From Acanthaster planci (Eukaryota > Echinodermata > Asteroidea > Valvatida > Acanthasteridae): a stretch of 64,000 nt of DNA. The first letter of the stretch is position 1. The number at the start of each line of letters is the position of its first letter. The notes beneath the pieces are model-generated. The model made no database searches and was not told the DNA's origin. It was given only the letters and a program-made list of their open reading frames with translations. The stretch spans positions 831,525 to 895,524 of the forward strand of contig NW_019091385.1 in NCBI RefSeq assembly GCF_001949145.1, in the 5' to 3' direction. A program made the position numbers and the translations under genes. Shown here piece by piece: positions 1 to 9,689 of the stretch.

Positions 1-455
1 AAACTTGGATAAAGGAAAGAGGGCCTTGTAACAAAGAAAAACGTTCTCGGAACAAAAGACCAGGCTGCTGGGCATTACCAACATTTTTTCGCTCTCAAAA
101 GTGGAGATAATCCAGCCTTATTTTGAAACAGTATATCGGGGTTTGGGGCATTGAGAGCGAGTGGACTACCACCAGGGACAAAAGCGCTCCACCACCCCAG
201 TGATGAAGAAAGTTATATAACACCACACAATGTGGGCTCTTTTTTACAAGGCTGCAAGCCTGGCTGAAATACTCGGGCGTCAATAGATTTTGTCTGTCAA
301 GCAAGAGTGGACACCAGATAGTCCTTCACATGCTTGTAAGTGTCCAGTAAATAAAGATAGGAATTTTTAAAGAATTTTAAAAACCAGAAAAAAATGATAA
401 ATATCCCGGCCCAGCATCATCAACATTGATAACTGCCCCGGCAGGAAGTGGTTAA
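1..455 (-). mobile_element. TTAA-bounded non-autonomous DNA element, copy 1 (cut by window edge)
   Basis: The reverse complement of this stretch aligns by eye with the complete copy at 52049-52634. Both start with TTAACCACTT-C/G-CTGCCGGG (TTAA at 452-455 here) and share a reading stretch with the words LLTP-YFSQAC-LVK, then TCTTTTGTTC and GTTACAAG blocks near the far end. The far terminus lies left of the window. TTAA ends are typical of piggyBac-type insertions; no transposase domain is recognised inside. It sits 25 bp from the first SANT-like exon copy. Family assignment is inference from the TTAA flanks. Confidence 0.6.
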
Positions 456-480
456 AAAAAGTTTTTCAGTGACAACTTAC

Positions 481-548
481 CTTATACCAAACTTTCATTT
501 TCTTCATCTCCACCGTTTCAGCTCACTCGTCAGAGTAGAATGCGATTC
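481..548 (-). pseudogene. Decayed SANT/Myb-like exon, isolated copy
   Basis: On the minus strand this 68-bp block is preceded by an acceptor (TTTCTACAG) and followed by a donor (GTAAGT, 475-480). It aligns with the four blocks at 5531-6168, including the flanking intron-like sequence. In the best frame it reads LKRW, then DEENESLV after a 2-nt deletion next to the tryptophan, which resembles the first helix of a SANT/Myb repeat. A stop and the indel show it is not functional as it stands. It is separated from its sister copies by the ~4.9 kb insertion at 621-5500. Confidence 0.5.
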
Positions 549-642
549 CTGTAGAAATGAAAATGAATTCCTTTTACTTTATCAGACATTAATTAGAAAG
601 TAAGAAAACTATAGAAAAGTATAGAGGAAGGACACAGGAGTT

Positions 643-1190
643 TGAATTGCCAGGGGTGTAACATCTGGCCAATTACCACTTTCTGGCATGCCTGGTATGT
701 CCATAGCTAGAGCGCAGCCAGCGCTTGCTTCACACCGTTTATTTCACAACCACCACTCCCCTTTGTACCTCATGATCACCACTGCAATTTTTTGCTGGTA
801 ATCTGCATCCTTAAAATCTTTGTGTACTGGAAACAGAAAATTGAATATTCATGCCTTTGTTGGTGCTTGGTATGATCTCATGACAACATCAAATTTAATG
901 CTTGCGCAGTTGCTTGCATTACGCTGCGTGCCCAAATCTATATAACCAGCCATTGCCCTTAATGAGCTCTTTCTTCTGGAGTTATTTTGGGAATAAATAA
1001 TCAGATTGTTTACAAGATTTTGTGTTTTGTTTGAATAAATTTTATAATGTCATTCGTACAAAAGCATATTTTATGAGATTTCACTGATGAAATAGTGCAT
1101 TTTGTTCCTAATGAACTAAGCTTTCCAGTAGTAGGGAACATTTTGTTGGCCAGTCTTGGCCAAATTCATATCAAGGCTTCAAAAACTGAT
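643..1190. other. Left flank inside the insertion; nothing coding recognised
   Basis: AT-rich sequence with stops in all frames. A TATA-like string (TCTATATAACC, near 940) is present, but no gene can be attached to it. No similarity to the rest of the window was noticed. Confidence 0.4.
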
Positions 1191-1844
1191 GTATTGCAAG
1201 GAGAATAAAATCCTCTCCCACATTAGTGTGGGGCGGGTTTCCTGGTGATACTTGCCCAGCCTACATATGCAAATTACCCATGTGCCTATTACCATTCGGC
1301 GAAGGACTTGATTATGCATGCTGCCCCATGACCCTCCACAATTCACTGCGGTACGTCCCGCCACCATGTTCGTCCTTCTTGTAGAAGCGGAGAAATCCCC
1401 GGAGCCAAAGTGGGGAAGGACAGACGGGAGCGGCGGGGCAGGGTTATGTATCACTAGGAGACCTGACCCACACTAATGTGGGGGAGGAGTCTCCTGTGTT
1501 TACATACCCCGCACAGCCTACATACGCAGAGTGGCACCAAGAGAGTAGTTTCCAGAGAACATAAGCAGGTGTCGCCCAAGCGAACACTCACCATAAGAAA
1601 GAGGAATCTATGAGGAAGAATTCATTGTTCAGTCTGGGACAGCACTGGATGCTGTCCCAACTGCCGAGTGCAAGGGTCACTACGCCATAAGCCGCCTCGC
1701 TCCGCAGGACATCCTTCAGATAGCACTTGGTGCAGGTGGACGGGAATCTCTAGCAAGCTGCATAGCAGATCTCTGCCAGGGAAACACTTTTAAAGTATGA
1801 CCAGGATGCGGAGGCGGCCCGAACATCATGGGCTCTGACGTGAG

Positions 1845-2450
1845 ATTGGGTCATCTCGTCATGTCGTGTCGGCCAGTCCTGGTTTGCGGCCGAGGTAGGT
1901 CGGCCGTTGTGATGGATCGAGGGCCAACTTGTCGTGGTAAGTGAGGAACCCTAGGCGTGTCAAGACGTCGAGGGTGAGAGAAGTGCAGGCTCTTGCCTCG
2001 TTGGGGGAGCGACCAACGATCAGCCAGTTGTCCAGATATTGAAAAATGAGGGCATCGCGCTGTCATAAGTGGGCTGCGAGAGTCTTGGCAATCCTGATAA
2101 AGACCCTTGGTGAGGTTGCAAGGCCGAATGGAAGAGCCTGAAACTGGTAGATTTGGCCACAGTATTCAAGCAGAGTAACTTGCGGTACGGTTCGTGTATC
2201 GGGATATGGAGATAAGCGTCCCGTAGATCTATGGAGGTGGCCCATCACGGGACCGGTAGGGGTCAGGGTCTCCATTCAAAAAGTCTTGTTGAGCAGTTTG
2301 AAGTTGATTATCGGTCACCATTTTCCCAGTTCTTTCTTGGGTGTTTTCTTGGGAAAAATGATGAGAGGAAGCCGGTGGATAACTGGTTTGGACACACCAG
2401 CGTGATGGCGCGTTCACATGTCACATCCCGGGTTACCCCGAGGACATAAC
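1845..2450 (-). pseudogene. DIRS-like reverse transcriptase fragment
   Basis: Minus-strand frames give the RT palm signature QFQALPFGLATSPRVF followed by IAKTLAAHL (about 2170-2070). Upstream are PRKNWENG and (one base out of frame) INFKLLNKTF, corresponding to the family's conserved W-P-I/V-I-x-L-K-x-LN block. Downstream, a shifted frame reads YLDNWLI, the catalytic Y-x-D-D/N box, then LTRLGFLTYHDKLALDPSQ. The usual second catalytic Asp is Asn here. At least two frameshifts and stops interrupt the frame. The wording LPFGL..SPRVF is typical of DIRS/gypsy-like RTs, and the gag context favours DIRS. Confidence 0.7.
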
Positions 2451-2499
2451 CTTCGGCAGTTATTTTGCACTCTCCAGCAAAATAAGACACCAGATACAA

Positions 2500-3650
2500 G
2501 ATCTTCTGTTTTATGGAGACTAATTTACAAATTGATTATTTAAAAAAAAAAACTATTTACAGTTTTGTTGATCTCGCACGATATGAAATACACCCAGGAC
2601 TTTGGGGGTTTTCAACACAGGAGGTGCACAACTTAAATTTAACGTAAACATTCTAAAGGATCCTTTTGTCACTGCAGCGATGAATGGTTTACGTTTTGGC
2701 CAGGAACTCTCGGGCTGTCTCACCGCAGAGTAGCCTTCAGGGCACCGGCCTGACTCTCTCGTACAGCGGTCTTGACTTGACCCCGAGTCTCGAGTTGTTT
2801 GAGTCTCTGGCCAGCCCTTGGATCAGACTGCTAGTCCAATACCCACAGTAGAACCCTATGTAAATGAAATGCAAACCTTTTCTAAACACCCATCTAGTAC
2901 AAATGTTCGACCACGTCAAAGGGTATAATTATACAAGTTATTTTTAGTGGTTGCAACCATTATCACAACTATTTACAAAATAATGACCACTCCATATCTT
3001 GACACAGCTAATCTTTAAAAGTGATCAATGCAACCATAAATCCAAGTTCTCTAATACATCTTCGTTACTCCAGTAAACACTTATCTTAATGTAAATACAT
3101 GTAACTGCAAAATTTACTCTATTTTAAAATAAACTTACAGGTTGCGTAGACACCTGGTTCTTGGGAAATCTTGCGTCTCGAGTAGTTTTTTTTTTTCGCC
3201 CCAGGTATCGGTCGGAACTTATCTTCACCGATACACTAGCTTCCCATCATTAACGGAACTTATCTTCACTGATAAACTAGCTTCCAATCATTAAGTTCTT
3301 CAGCACAACTGGCTGGATTCTCGCAGTTTCAAACTCACAGCAAAATCATCGAGGCTGGCAAGACGTGCCCTCCCTCGGACTCTCCGACGCAAGTGCCCTT
3401 TACCCCCAAAAATTTTATAAAACCCAGCCAAATTTCTACCTGGGGCACCCTCAATCCTTTTGTTGTGTGACCCTGGTGACCTCATAAGAAAGGACGTACT
3501 CAAGCAAGAGTTGCGCTATCCAATGGGGTTTGTCAATTCTTCCCACGAACCTATCTAATTTAAACAAAAATACTACATGGAAACACTGTCAATGCACACT
3601 CAAGTTATCTTATGTTTGGCTCCCATGCATAAATAGACTCAAGAGTTATT
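2500..3650. other. Unassigned segment splitting the polymerase relic
   Basis: Polymerase coding stops near 3656 and resumes near 2450. In intact relatives this spacer is only a few hundred bases, so roughly 0.8-0.9 kb looks inserted. It is AT-rich, with poly-A/T tracts at 2538-2552 and 3187-3196 and a local duplication of GGAACTTATCTTCAC-GATA (3208-3235 and 3255-3280). No coding similarity was recognised. Confidence 0.35.
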
Positions 3651-3655
3651 TCTCT

Positions 3656-4066
3656 TTAACAAATTAATCTCACTTCGTGACAACATCTTAATGCTGAAAA
3701 TCTCTTCCAGAGCCAGGCACTTGGATATGTATGTCGCATGGGGGAGGAGTGGAAGGGAAGATATTCCGGACGGCGGGGGCTTGTGAACTCAAGGGAGTCA
3801 CCATGGGCAATGGTGGAGAGGACCCAGCTGTCTGCGGTGATTTCCTGCCAGAACCCAATGAACCTGCCGAGACAGCCCCCGACAGGTTCAAGATTTGCGG
3901 CCACTGAAGGCGAACAGAAGTCGGGCACAGAGTGAGAACCCACGGCCGGTGAAGCATGGTTGGAGTCTTCTAAGAGCGGTTGTATAGCTCGCCCGGGGTG
4001 CAATGGCCGAGTAGCTGCCCAGGGCGGACGACTAAAAGAGCGGCCTGCAGATGGGGGCGGATACAC
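3656..4066 (-). pseudogene. DIRS-like polymerase N-terminal region
   Basis: An open stretch of 136 codons contains GGCLGRFIGFWQEITADSWVL followed by SLEFTSP (about 3870-3760). The pattern GGRL..F...W..IT.D.WVL......LEF.SPP is the widely conserved lead-in to the reverse transcriptase of DIRS-type elements. It lies between the gag-like region and the RT fragment in the right order and strand. The start codon is arbitrary because the upstream part is not in frame with gag. Confidence 0.6.
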
Positions 4067-4099
4067 CCCTCGTCACGGTGGTGGTGAAGGCTGCCGACG

Positions 4100-5160
4100 G
4101 GAAGGAGCTGCAGGTTTATGAAGCGAGATCTTCTTGGCAGTCTCCAATACACTTCACCTCTGACTCGAGGATCTTGGTGAACTTCCCGACGAAGAAATCG
4201 TCCCCAATGGGCGGGAGATCCACGAGTTTGTTCCTGACATATTTGAAGGGGATATTCATAGCATCCACTGTATTGGCTCTGTGGCTAGAAGTGGCCAGAA
4301 GGGACATACAATTGAGTTGCTCGAAGACCGAGTTGAGTCCCTCATCGAGCCCTCGCAGAGCTATGGCTGCAAAGTCTTGGGAGACTGGAGAGTCTTCTTC
4401 ACAGGCTCGGGCAATATACTCCAATAGGAGGCGGAAGCAGGACGCTATATCTAAGCAACATAGAACTGCTTCAAAGTTGGCCTTGTCCTTGTCCTGGAAG
4501 GTATTGCGTTTGCCGGCATCGGGCAAGATCTTGTCTCTGGCGGCGTCAGGAATAATCTGAGGGTTGACAAGAAGCGAGATGCATCCTCTTGAGGAAAGCG
4601 GTAATAGGACATGGCTTTGGGAGGAACCGCACACCAGCACCTAGCCTTCACAAGGGTATTCATCATCTCCACACAGGAAAGGTCTGGGGGAATCTCTGAG
4701 AAGACGGATTCAGCTGAATCAAGGCGTTAAGGGTGGTGCTTAAACGAATAATGTCCCTGTTCAGTTGGTGTGGGATCTGACGACGGGAGCCCAAGGACGT
4801 GGATCATGTCGCACTCAAGAGGGCAGTGGCGGCCCTCAGGCTGAGTCAGACCAGCCACCAAGTCGATGTCATTATCCTCGGAGGAGACAGGCCGAAGACC
4901 AGCAGAAGGAAGAGCCAAGCCGTGTTCCGGAGTGGAGCGAGTCACCATGAGGCGGGGCTTGCTCCCGCACCTGGTTCCGCTGAGATGGTTCTAGTTGGAG
5001 AATAGAGGTCACCTCAATCTCCGAAAAGGCCCTCTGTGAGGGAGGAGGGACGACCAGGAGGCGATCCGGGTCAGGTGCTGTCACAGCTGGCTGAGGCTTA
5101 GAGTCTATCTTGCAAGCGAGAGAGGTGAAGGCCTCCGAGACTGGAGCATCGCCATCCATG
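4100..5160 (-). pseudogene. DIRS-like gag region
   Basis: Overlapping minus-strand reading stretches give an acidic/proline-rich N-terminal part (about 5159-4872: PDPDRLLVVPPPSQRAFSEIEV). A helical part follows (about 4560-4116: IPDAARDKILPDAGKR, LLLEYIARACEEDSPVSQDF, NKLVDLPPIGDDFFVGK). The architecture (acidic leader, then an alpha-helical block with LPPI..) matches capsid-like ORF1 of DIRS retroelements in general character; the call rests mainly on its position upstream of the polymerase. Frameshifts separate the pieces. Confidence 0.45.
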
Positions 5161-5225
5161 GGGGTGGATCAAAATTTTGGGAAATTTGCATATGTAGGCT
5201 GGGCAGGGGTATGTGAATGCAGGAG

Positions 5226-5475
5226 ACTTACAAACCTTCCATGGATAATGAAGCAAATTTAAAAGGTTTAGTTACAATGGCAAAAGTAGGTCTAATATCA
5301 GGGATTTTTTGTATAATTTGTATTTAATTGCAAGCAAAAAAATTACAAGTATCACTAGGAAATGGTACTGGTGGCCCTGCTGGTCCGGCACTAATCGGGT
5401 ATTTTTGGAATGTTCTCTATTATTCATCAGACTCGGCTGCGACCATCATTGAACATTTTGAAGTGCCTGAGTAGC
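5226..5475. other. Right flank inside the insertion; nothing recognised
   Basis: Short AT-rich stretch between the DIRS-like terminus and the outer inverted repeat. No coding similarity or repeat relation was seen. Confidence 0.35.
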
Positions 5476-5504
5476 AACTCCTGCTGTGTCCTTCCTCTAT
5501 GGTA

Positions 5505-6255
5505 AAAAACAGATTTTGCTGACAACTTACATTGTACCAAACCTCCATTTTCTTCATCTCCACTACTTCAGCTCGCTCATCATAGTGACAGTGTGGTTCC
5601 TGTAGAAATAAAAAGAAATCCTTTTACTATATCAGACAATAATTAGAAAGTTAGAAATTTATCCAATTAGGAAATCAAGAATTTGTAAACCAGGGTTTTT
5701 GGTGTGATAACATACCTTGTACCAAACTTTCATTTCTTCATCTCCACTGTTTTAGCTTGCTTGTCATTGTAGAGTGTGATTCCTATAGAAATACAAAGAA
5801 TTCCTTTTACTTTATCAGACATTAATTAGAAAGAAATTTACCCAATTGAAAAATCAAGGAAGAATTTGTAAACCAGGGTTTTTGGTGTGATTACTTACCT
5901 TGCACCAGACTTTCATTTTCTTCATTAGTCCACTGTTTCAGGTCTCGCCAAAGTAGAGTGTGGTTCCTGAAGAAATGAAGAGAATTCCTTTTACTTTATC
6001 AGACATGAATTAAAAAGTAAGAAATTTACCCTCTGGGGAATCAATGAAGTATTTTGTAAAACAAAACAAACAAAACAACAATTTTTGAAGATAACATACC
6101 TTGTATCAAACTTTTGTTTCTTCATCAGTCCACTGTTTCAGCTCACTCGTCGTACCAGAGTGTGGTTCCTATAGAAATGAGAAGGATTCCTTTTATTTTA
6201 TCAGACATTAATTAGAAAGTAAGGAACTTACCCCCTTGGGGAATCAAGGGAAGTA
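5505..6255 (-). repeat. Tandem array of four decayed SANT/Myb-like exon units
   Basis: Four units of about 185, 183 and 201 bp spacing each hold a 67-69 bp block bounded on the minus strand by an acceptor (CTACAG, CTATAG, CTTCAG, CTATAG) and a donor (GTAAGT or GTATGT). The blocks are 5531-5599, 5716-5782, 5899-5966 and 6100-6168. The best-preserved readings are LKQWTNEENESLVQG (third) and TSELKQWTDEE (fourth), resembling helix 1 of a SANT/Myb domain. In a second frame the first block is fully open and ends MKKMEVWYN. Each copy has different indels. Shared intron-like text (AATTAGAAAGT.., AAACCAGGGTTTTTGG) shows that whole exon-plus-intron units were duplicated. Confidence 0.55.
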
Positions 6256-7141
6256 ATCATAAAACATTTTCTCAATAGTACAGTTGATGGGGATTGGTCC
6301 AAACAAGTAAACGATACATTTTGGGTGCTTCAAGCACATTTCAGTGTTAAAAAGGAAAAACCAGCTAGATATCTAGCCACAGAAATTTTGAAATCCCTAC
6401 AGCTCAATATTCAAGTTCTCATGACATCTTCAGTGTTAGAATATTCAGCACTTGAACTTCGCAGTTGGACAATTGAACTTAATGGTGGTTTCTTTCTTTG
6501 GTACACGCACTGCGTGAATAGAAGTTATGTTGGGGAAAATGTCAAATAAAACCATGTAATTGGGTTTTTTCAGTTTTTAATTTTATCTTCTTCATCCTCA
6601 CATGGCTGTTATTTTTGAATGGGGGGGCCCTAGGCATCGATAACTTCGGAGGCCAGTTTAATACACCACAAAATATTGAAAGTAAAGCAGTCAATATTGT
6701 TTATAACACCTCCACCACAGATTCTGATTGATTTAAATGATTTATTTGATCTCAATATTAAACAATGTTTATCTGAAAAAGATATTGGTCGAACAATTAC
6801 CAGCTCCTATCCAAACTACCTGTTCATGAAACAGGTCAACTCACAGGTACCTCTCTGTAGTAAAATGTGTGTTATGTGCAACACACATCAGTATGCAAAT
6901 GTGCAACACACATCAGTATGCATGAACATAATTATAATACCTGTGGTCATGGTTTGGTTGCTATATAGGTGCAGCATTTCAGATTTCCAGGTACATGTGC
7001 TGTTCTTTTGGATGTGAAAATTACAAGACAGAATATATATGGCAAATGCCATGTGACTAGCTCTAGGCCACTCAAAATACAGAATCTGTGTTTGAAGAGT
7101 TATAAAAAATGATAGAATAGTTGTAACTAAGTAATACTCAC
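6256..7141. other. Intergenic, one short tandem duplication
   Basis: No coding region is supported. A 25-bp unit (ATGTGCAACACACATCAGTATGC..) is duplicated head to tail at 6874-6922. A short open stretch at 6325-6549 has no domain-like content and ordinary AT-rich composition. Confidence 0.4.
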
Positions 7142-7336
7142 TGGTATGGCCATTCCTTGAGGTTGAATGAGCATAGCTTCTGCCAGATGGATACCAGACA
7201 TGAGCCAATTTCCTTCCAGTGGGTCATTTAGAATCCTTGCAATCTCTTCCTCACTAATATTAGTCTTTCAAGTTCTCCAAGAGAGCTGTTTCTTTCAAAC
7301 ACTGTGGCTTGTGTCATGTCCACAAATTCCTCCCTT
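7142..7336 (-). pseudogene. Exon-like relic of an unrecognised protein
   Basis: On the minus strand the sequence reads RREEFVDMTQATVFERNSSL-GELER. After a one-base shift it continues as ISEEEIARILNDPLEGNWLM and SGIHLAEAMLIQPQGMAIP, and then meets a consensus donor (GTGAGT at 7141-7136). Composition (charged, alternating helices, no stops within each half) looks protein-coding, but the frameshift in the middle shows decay or a sequence error. It shares a strand with the SANT-like array 1 kb downstream, so both might be remains of one gene. The family was not recognised. Confidence 0.4.
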
Positions 7337-7689
7337 CTCAATTCTCAAAGTCAAAGTTAGACTTATAGTTCACTGCGACAGAGGTTAATGTTGATTTCCC
7401 TCCTTTGTTGAAGACTATGCCTTTATTTTATCCAGGGAACCTGCACAGTTAAACTGATTCTCATTTGGGCCAAGGTAGCACTAAAAGAAACTTTTCCCAA
7501 AAAATGCCTAGTTGGGGCATTTACAACGTTTTTAGAAAAATATTTTTGAAAATTTTGATTCAAGGCCAATTGAGAAATGTGCTGTTGATTTTTGAACACA
7601 AAAGAGCACATCGAATGCAGTGAAGTACATCAGCAACGCTTTATTTTTTCAAAGTATTTTACAGCATTTAGACAGATCACATTCCTCAT
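7337..7689. other. Intergenic; nothing recognised
   Basis: AT-rich with no open frame of convincing composition, no repeat relation and no splice-bounded segment noticed. Confidence 0.35.
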
Positions 7690-7985
7690 TTTGATTAATT
7701 AGGAAATGGGTAATTGGTAATAGGCTAATGGCTAGTGGTTACGTATTGTTTGTTAATGGTTGGGGGTTAGTTGAGGTTCTCATGGTAAATAGGATTGTTA
7801 TTTACTGTTAATGGTTTGGAATTAGTTGAGGTTCATGAGGTTAGGCCTAACTGTGGTTAACGATCATTTAGGGTTTGGTTGACATTCTTATCGTAAATGG
7901 TTACTGGTTAAAGGGGTTATTTACTGCTGATGGTTGGGGGTTGGTTGAGGTTCATATGGTTAATGGATAGTGGTTAACAGAATTG
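7690..7985. repeat. Degenerate G/T-rich tandem repeat
   Basis: Phrases such as TTAATGGTTGGGGGTTAGTTGAGGTTC, GTTATTTACTG and GGTTAATGG recur irregularly (for example near 7752, 7815 and 7928). They suggest an old minisatellite with a unit of roughly 110-125 bp built from shorter GGTTA-like words. Not coding. Confidence 0.5.
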
Positions 7986-9279
7986 TTTTCATCGCTTTGA
8001 GGAAATGATCTGCAAATACTGTTTAATACTATAGCATAATGGATCAATACATGTAGATGCATATGTCAGAAAGAAAGCGCAATTGGCTTGCATTTTAGAA
8101 ATATACATAACGTTCAATTTGTTTCATGTGGCAGGCTAACCCTGGATAACGGCAAGTTGATTGATACATGATCTTGTCTAACTGCAGGTCTATTATTTTG
8201 CTTCGAATTCAAATGGATCATGTCGCATTAGGTTGGAGTATGCGGGCATCTTCACTGCTCCATTCTTCCTGTGAGCTGTAGGCCTATGTGCGAGTGTTGG
8301 TTCCAGCTTTCCTTGCCGATTCAAATCAAGGTGTACAGGAATTTTCTGTAAATAACAAAATAACAAAGCTTTTTTAACCATTTTTCTCCAATCTTCGGTA
8401 GCTCTACTTATAGGACTCTGGGACAGGACTTTGCACTCCATACCATTTTTATCTTAAAAGTCAACAGCTTCATAAATTTCTGGAGCTTGAGAGGTTTTGT
8501 GTACTTCTGGGCAATCATTACTCAAGTATTCAACTGCCAACAATAAAATTTCACATTTTCTTCCAAAGTCCTCCACAAAATGGCTTCTCACCAGTGACGT
8601 GGCACATCCCCCCCCACAAATTCCACGTGCCCCAGGTGTCCCCCCCACTGAAAAAAATGAATGAAAGGATATTGAATAAGGCTATTCCACAAAAACTTGC
8701 CCCCCAAAAAACCACACCACTGAAAGCTGCTGCCCCCCCCCATTAGATGCTTGTGCCCACTTTGTGCCTCCCCACTAGCAAGATCCTGACTAGGCCACTA
8801 CTCTCAACCCTTGTGTGTGAAAGGGAGACTTTCTATGGAAGCAAAGGTAGCTTGGGAAGTACGTTGTATATGATCTTGGACCGGTAGTGACTGTTTTTGG
8901 CATGGTGACAAACTGACAATGAGCCTCCCCAACTTGCGAATTTCACTGTATCTGCTTTCACGCATAATGTCTGTGAAGGCATAGTTGCCAGGTCCCTAAT
9001 TTTGCTACCTGTTGTAAAGTCTATCAGCGGTTTTCTGATTGGAAATGGAATAGAATGGCAGGGCATGTACACACTTGTAAATGGTTGAACCAATATCGGA
9101 TATTTGTGACGTTGTGCATGTGCAATATGTGTCGTATCATGTAAATGGCCACAGTACGTAGATGGGCAGATCATTTTGTGAGGAGAGGCAGGATAAAGGC
9201 TCTGAATTTTGCCACGAGCAGTTGGTTACACAGTCAAAAAAACCATTAGACATGGGATTTCAAGAGATACAGTAAAGAT
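7986..9279. other. Intergenic; no gene supported
   Basis: Several short open stretches (for example 8193-8441 and 8833-9174 on the minus strand) lack domain-like content. C-rich runs occur at 8608-8617, 8640-8646 and 8733-8740. No gene or named element could be assigned. Confidence 0.35.
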
Positions 9280-9430
9280 GATAAGCGTTATTGCTAATAC
9301 CACATGGGAGATTTTACACAATGGTAGAAACGATTTGTGGGAAGGAAAAAGAGGCAATATTTGCCCCTTTTCCCAGCCCACAATGCCTTTCTACCATTAC
9401 TCACATGATTTACCAATAAAGCTTATTGCT
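9280..9430. mobile_element. Older diverged palindromic (fold-back) element
   Basis: The left arm (AAGCGTTATTGCTAATACC.., CAATGGTAGAAACG) and right arm (..CTTTCTACCATTA, TTTACCAATAAAGCTTA) are imperfect inverted copies. The whole element resembles the near-perfect hairpin at 9529-9664 (TACCATTGTGCAAAATC and GGCATTGTGGGA blocks). It is probably an older member of the same miniature inverted-repeat family. Confidence 0.55.
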
Positions 9431-9528
9431 TTTTGGGGGAAGAGTTGATTGAGAAAGTGGTTTTGTCAAAAAACAGAGGACATAGTCAGGGCTGCATTCA
9501 AAATTCCATAGCATCACTAATCCATAAA

Positions 9529-9664
9529 AGCCTTATCGCAAATACTGCATGGGTAGTGATTTTGGACAATGGTAAAAAGGCATTGTGGGAACGAAATGGC
9601 CTTCCCACAATGCCTTTTTACCATTGTGCAAAATCACTACCCATGCAGTATTTGCGATAAGGCT
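9529..9664. mobile_element. Near-perfect 136-bp hairpin (miniature inverted-repeat element)
   Basis: The arm 9529-9591 (AAGCCTTATCGCAAATACTG..) is matched almost base for base by the inverted arm 9602-9664, with a ~10-bp loop around 9592-9601. Arms of ~63 bp with only about one or two mismatches imply a recent insertion or gene-conversion-like homogenisation. No coding capacity. Confidence 0.8.
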
Positions 9665-9689
9665 TATTAACAATTAAGAACCTGCAAGA

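Larger units (their letters stand above)
1195..5225 (-). mobile_element. Degenerate DIRS-type (tyrosine-recombinase class) retroelement
   Basis: A perfect 22-bp inverted repeat (ATTTGCATATGTAGGCTGGGCA; 5184-5205 against 1253-1274) lies at the two ends. A further near-copy (CACAGCCTACATACGCAGA) sits at about 1513-1531, and palindromic CCCACA-TTAGTG-TGGG motifs lie beside 1220 and 1480. Reading on the minus strand, a gag-like region (5160 to about 4100), the start of the polymerase (4066-3656) and a reverse-transcriptase fragment (2450-1845) follow in the order expected for DIRS elements. Split and internally repeated termini are also a DIRS hallmark. RNase H, methyltransferase and recombinase portions were not found, so the 3' part is deleted or unrecognisable. 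Many frameshifts show it is dead. Confidence 0.65.
621..5500. mobile_element. ~4.9 kb insertion bounded by imperfect inverted repeats
   Basis: The left end (621-642, ATAGAGGAAGGACACAGGAG..) and the right end (5476-5500) are inverted copies that differ by a 3-bp gap. The segment splits a tandem exon-like array: one unit lies just left (481-606) and four lie just right (5505-6255). It contains the DIRS-like element plus unassigned flanks at 643-1190 and 5226-5475. Either one composite element or a retroelement nested in an older terminal-inverted-repeat element would explain this; no clear target duplication was found. Confidence 0.45.

Noticed and set aside
3738-5005. Plus-strand open frames over 3738-3935, 4051-4560 and 4765-5005
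   Set aside because: They are antisense shadows of the DIRS-like gag and polymerase relic, which carries the recognisable motifs on the minus strand.
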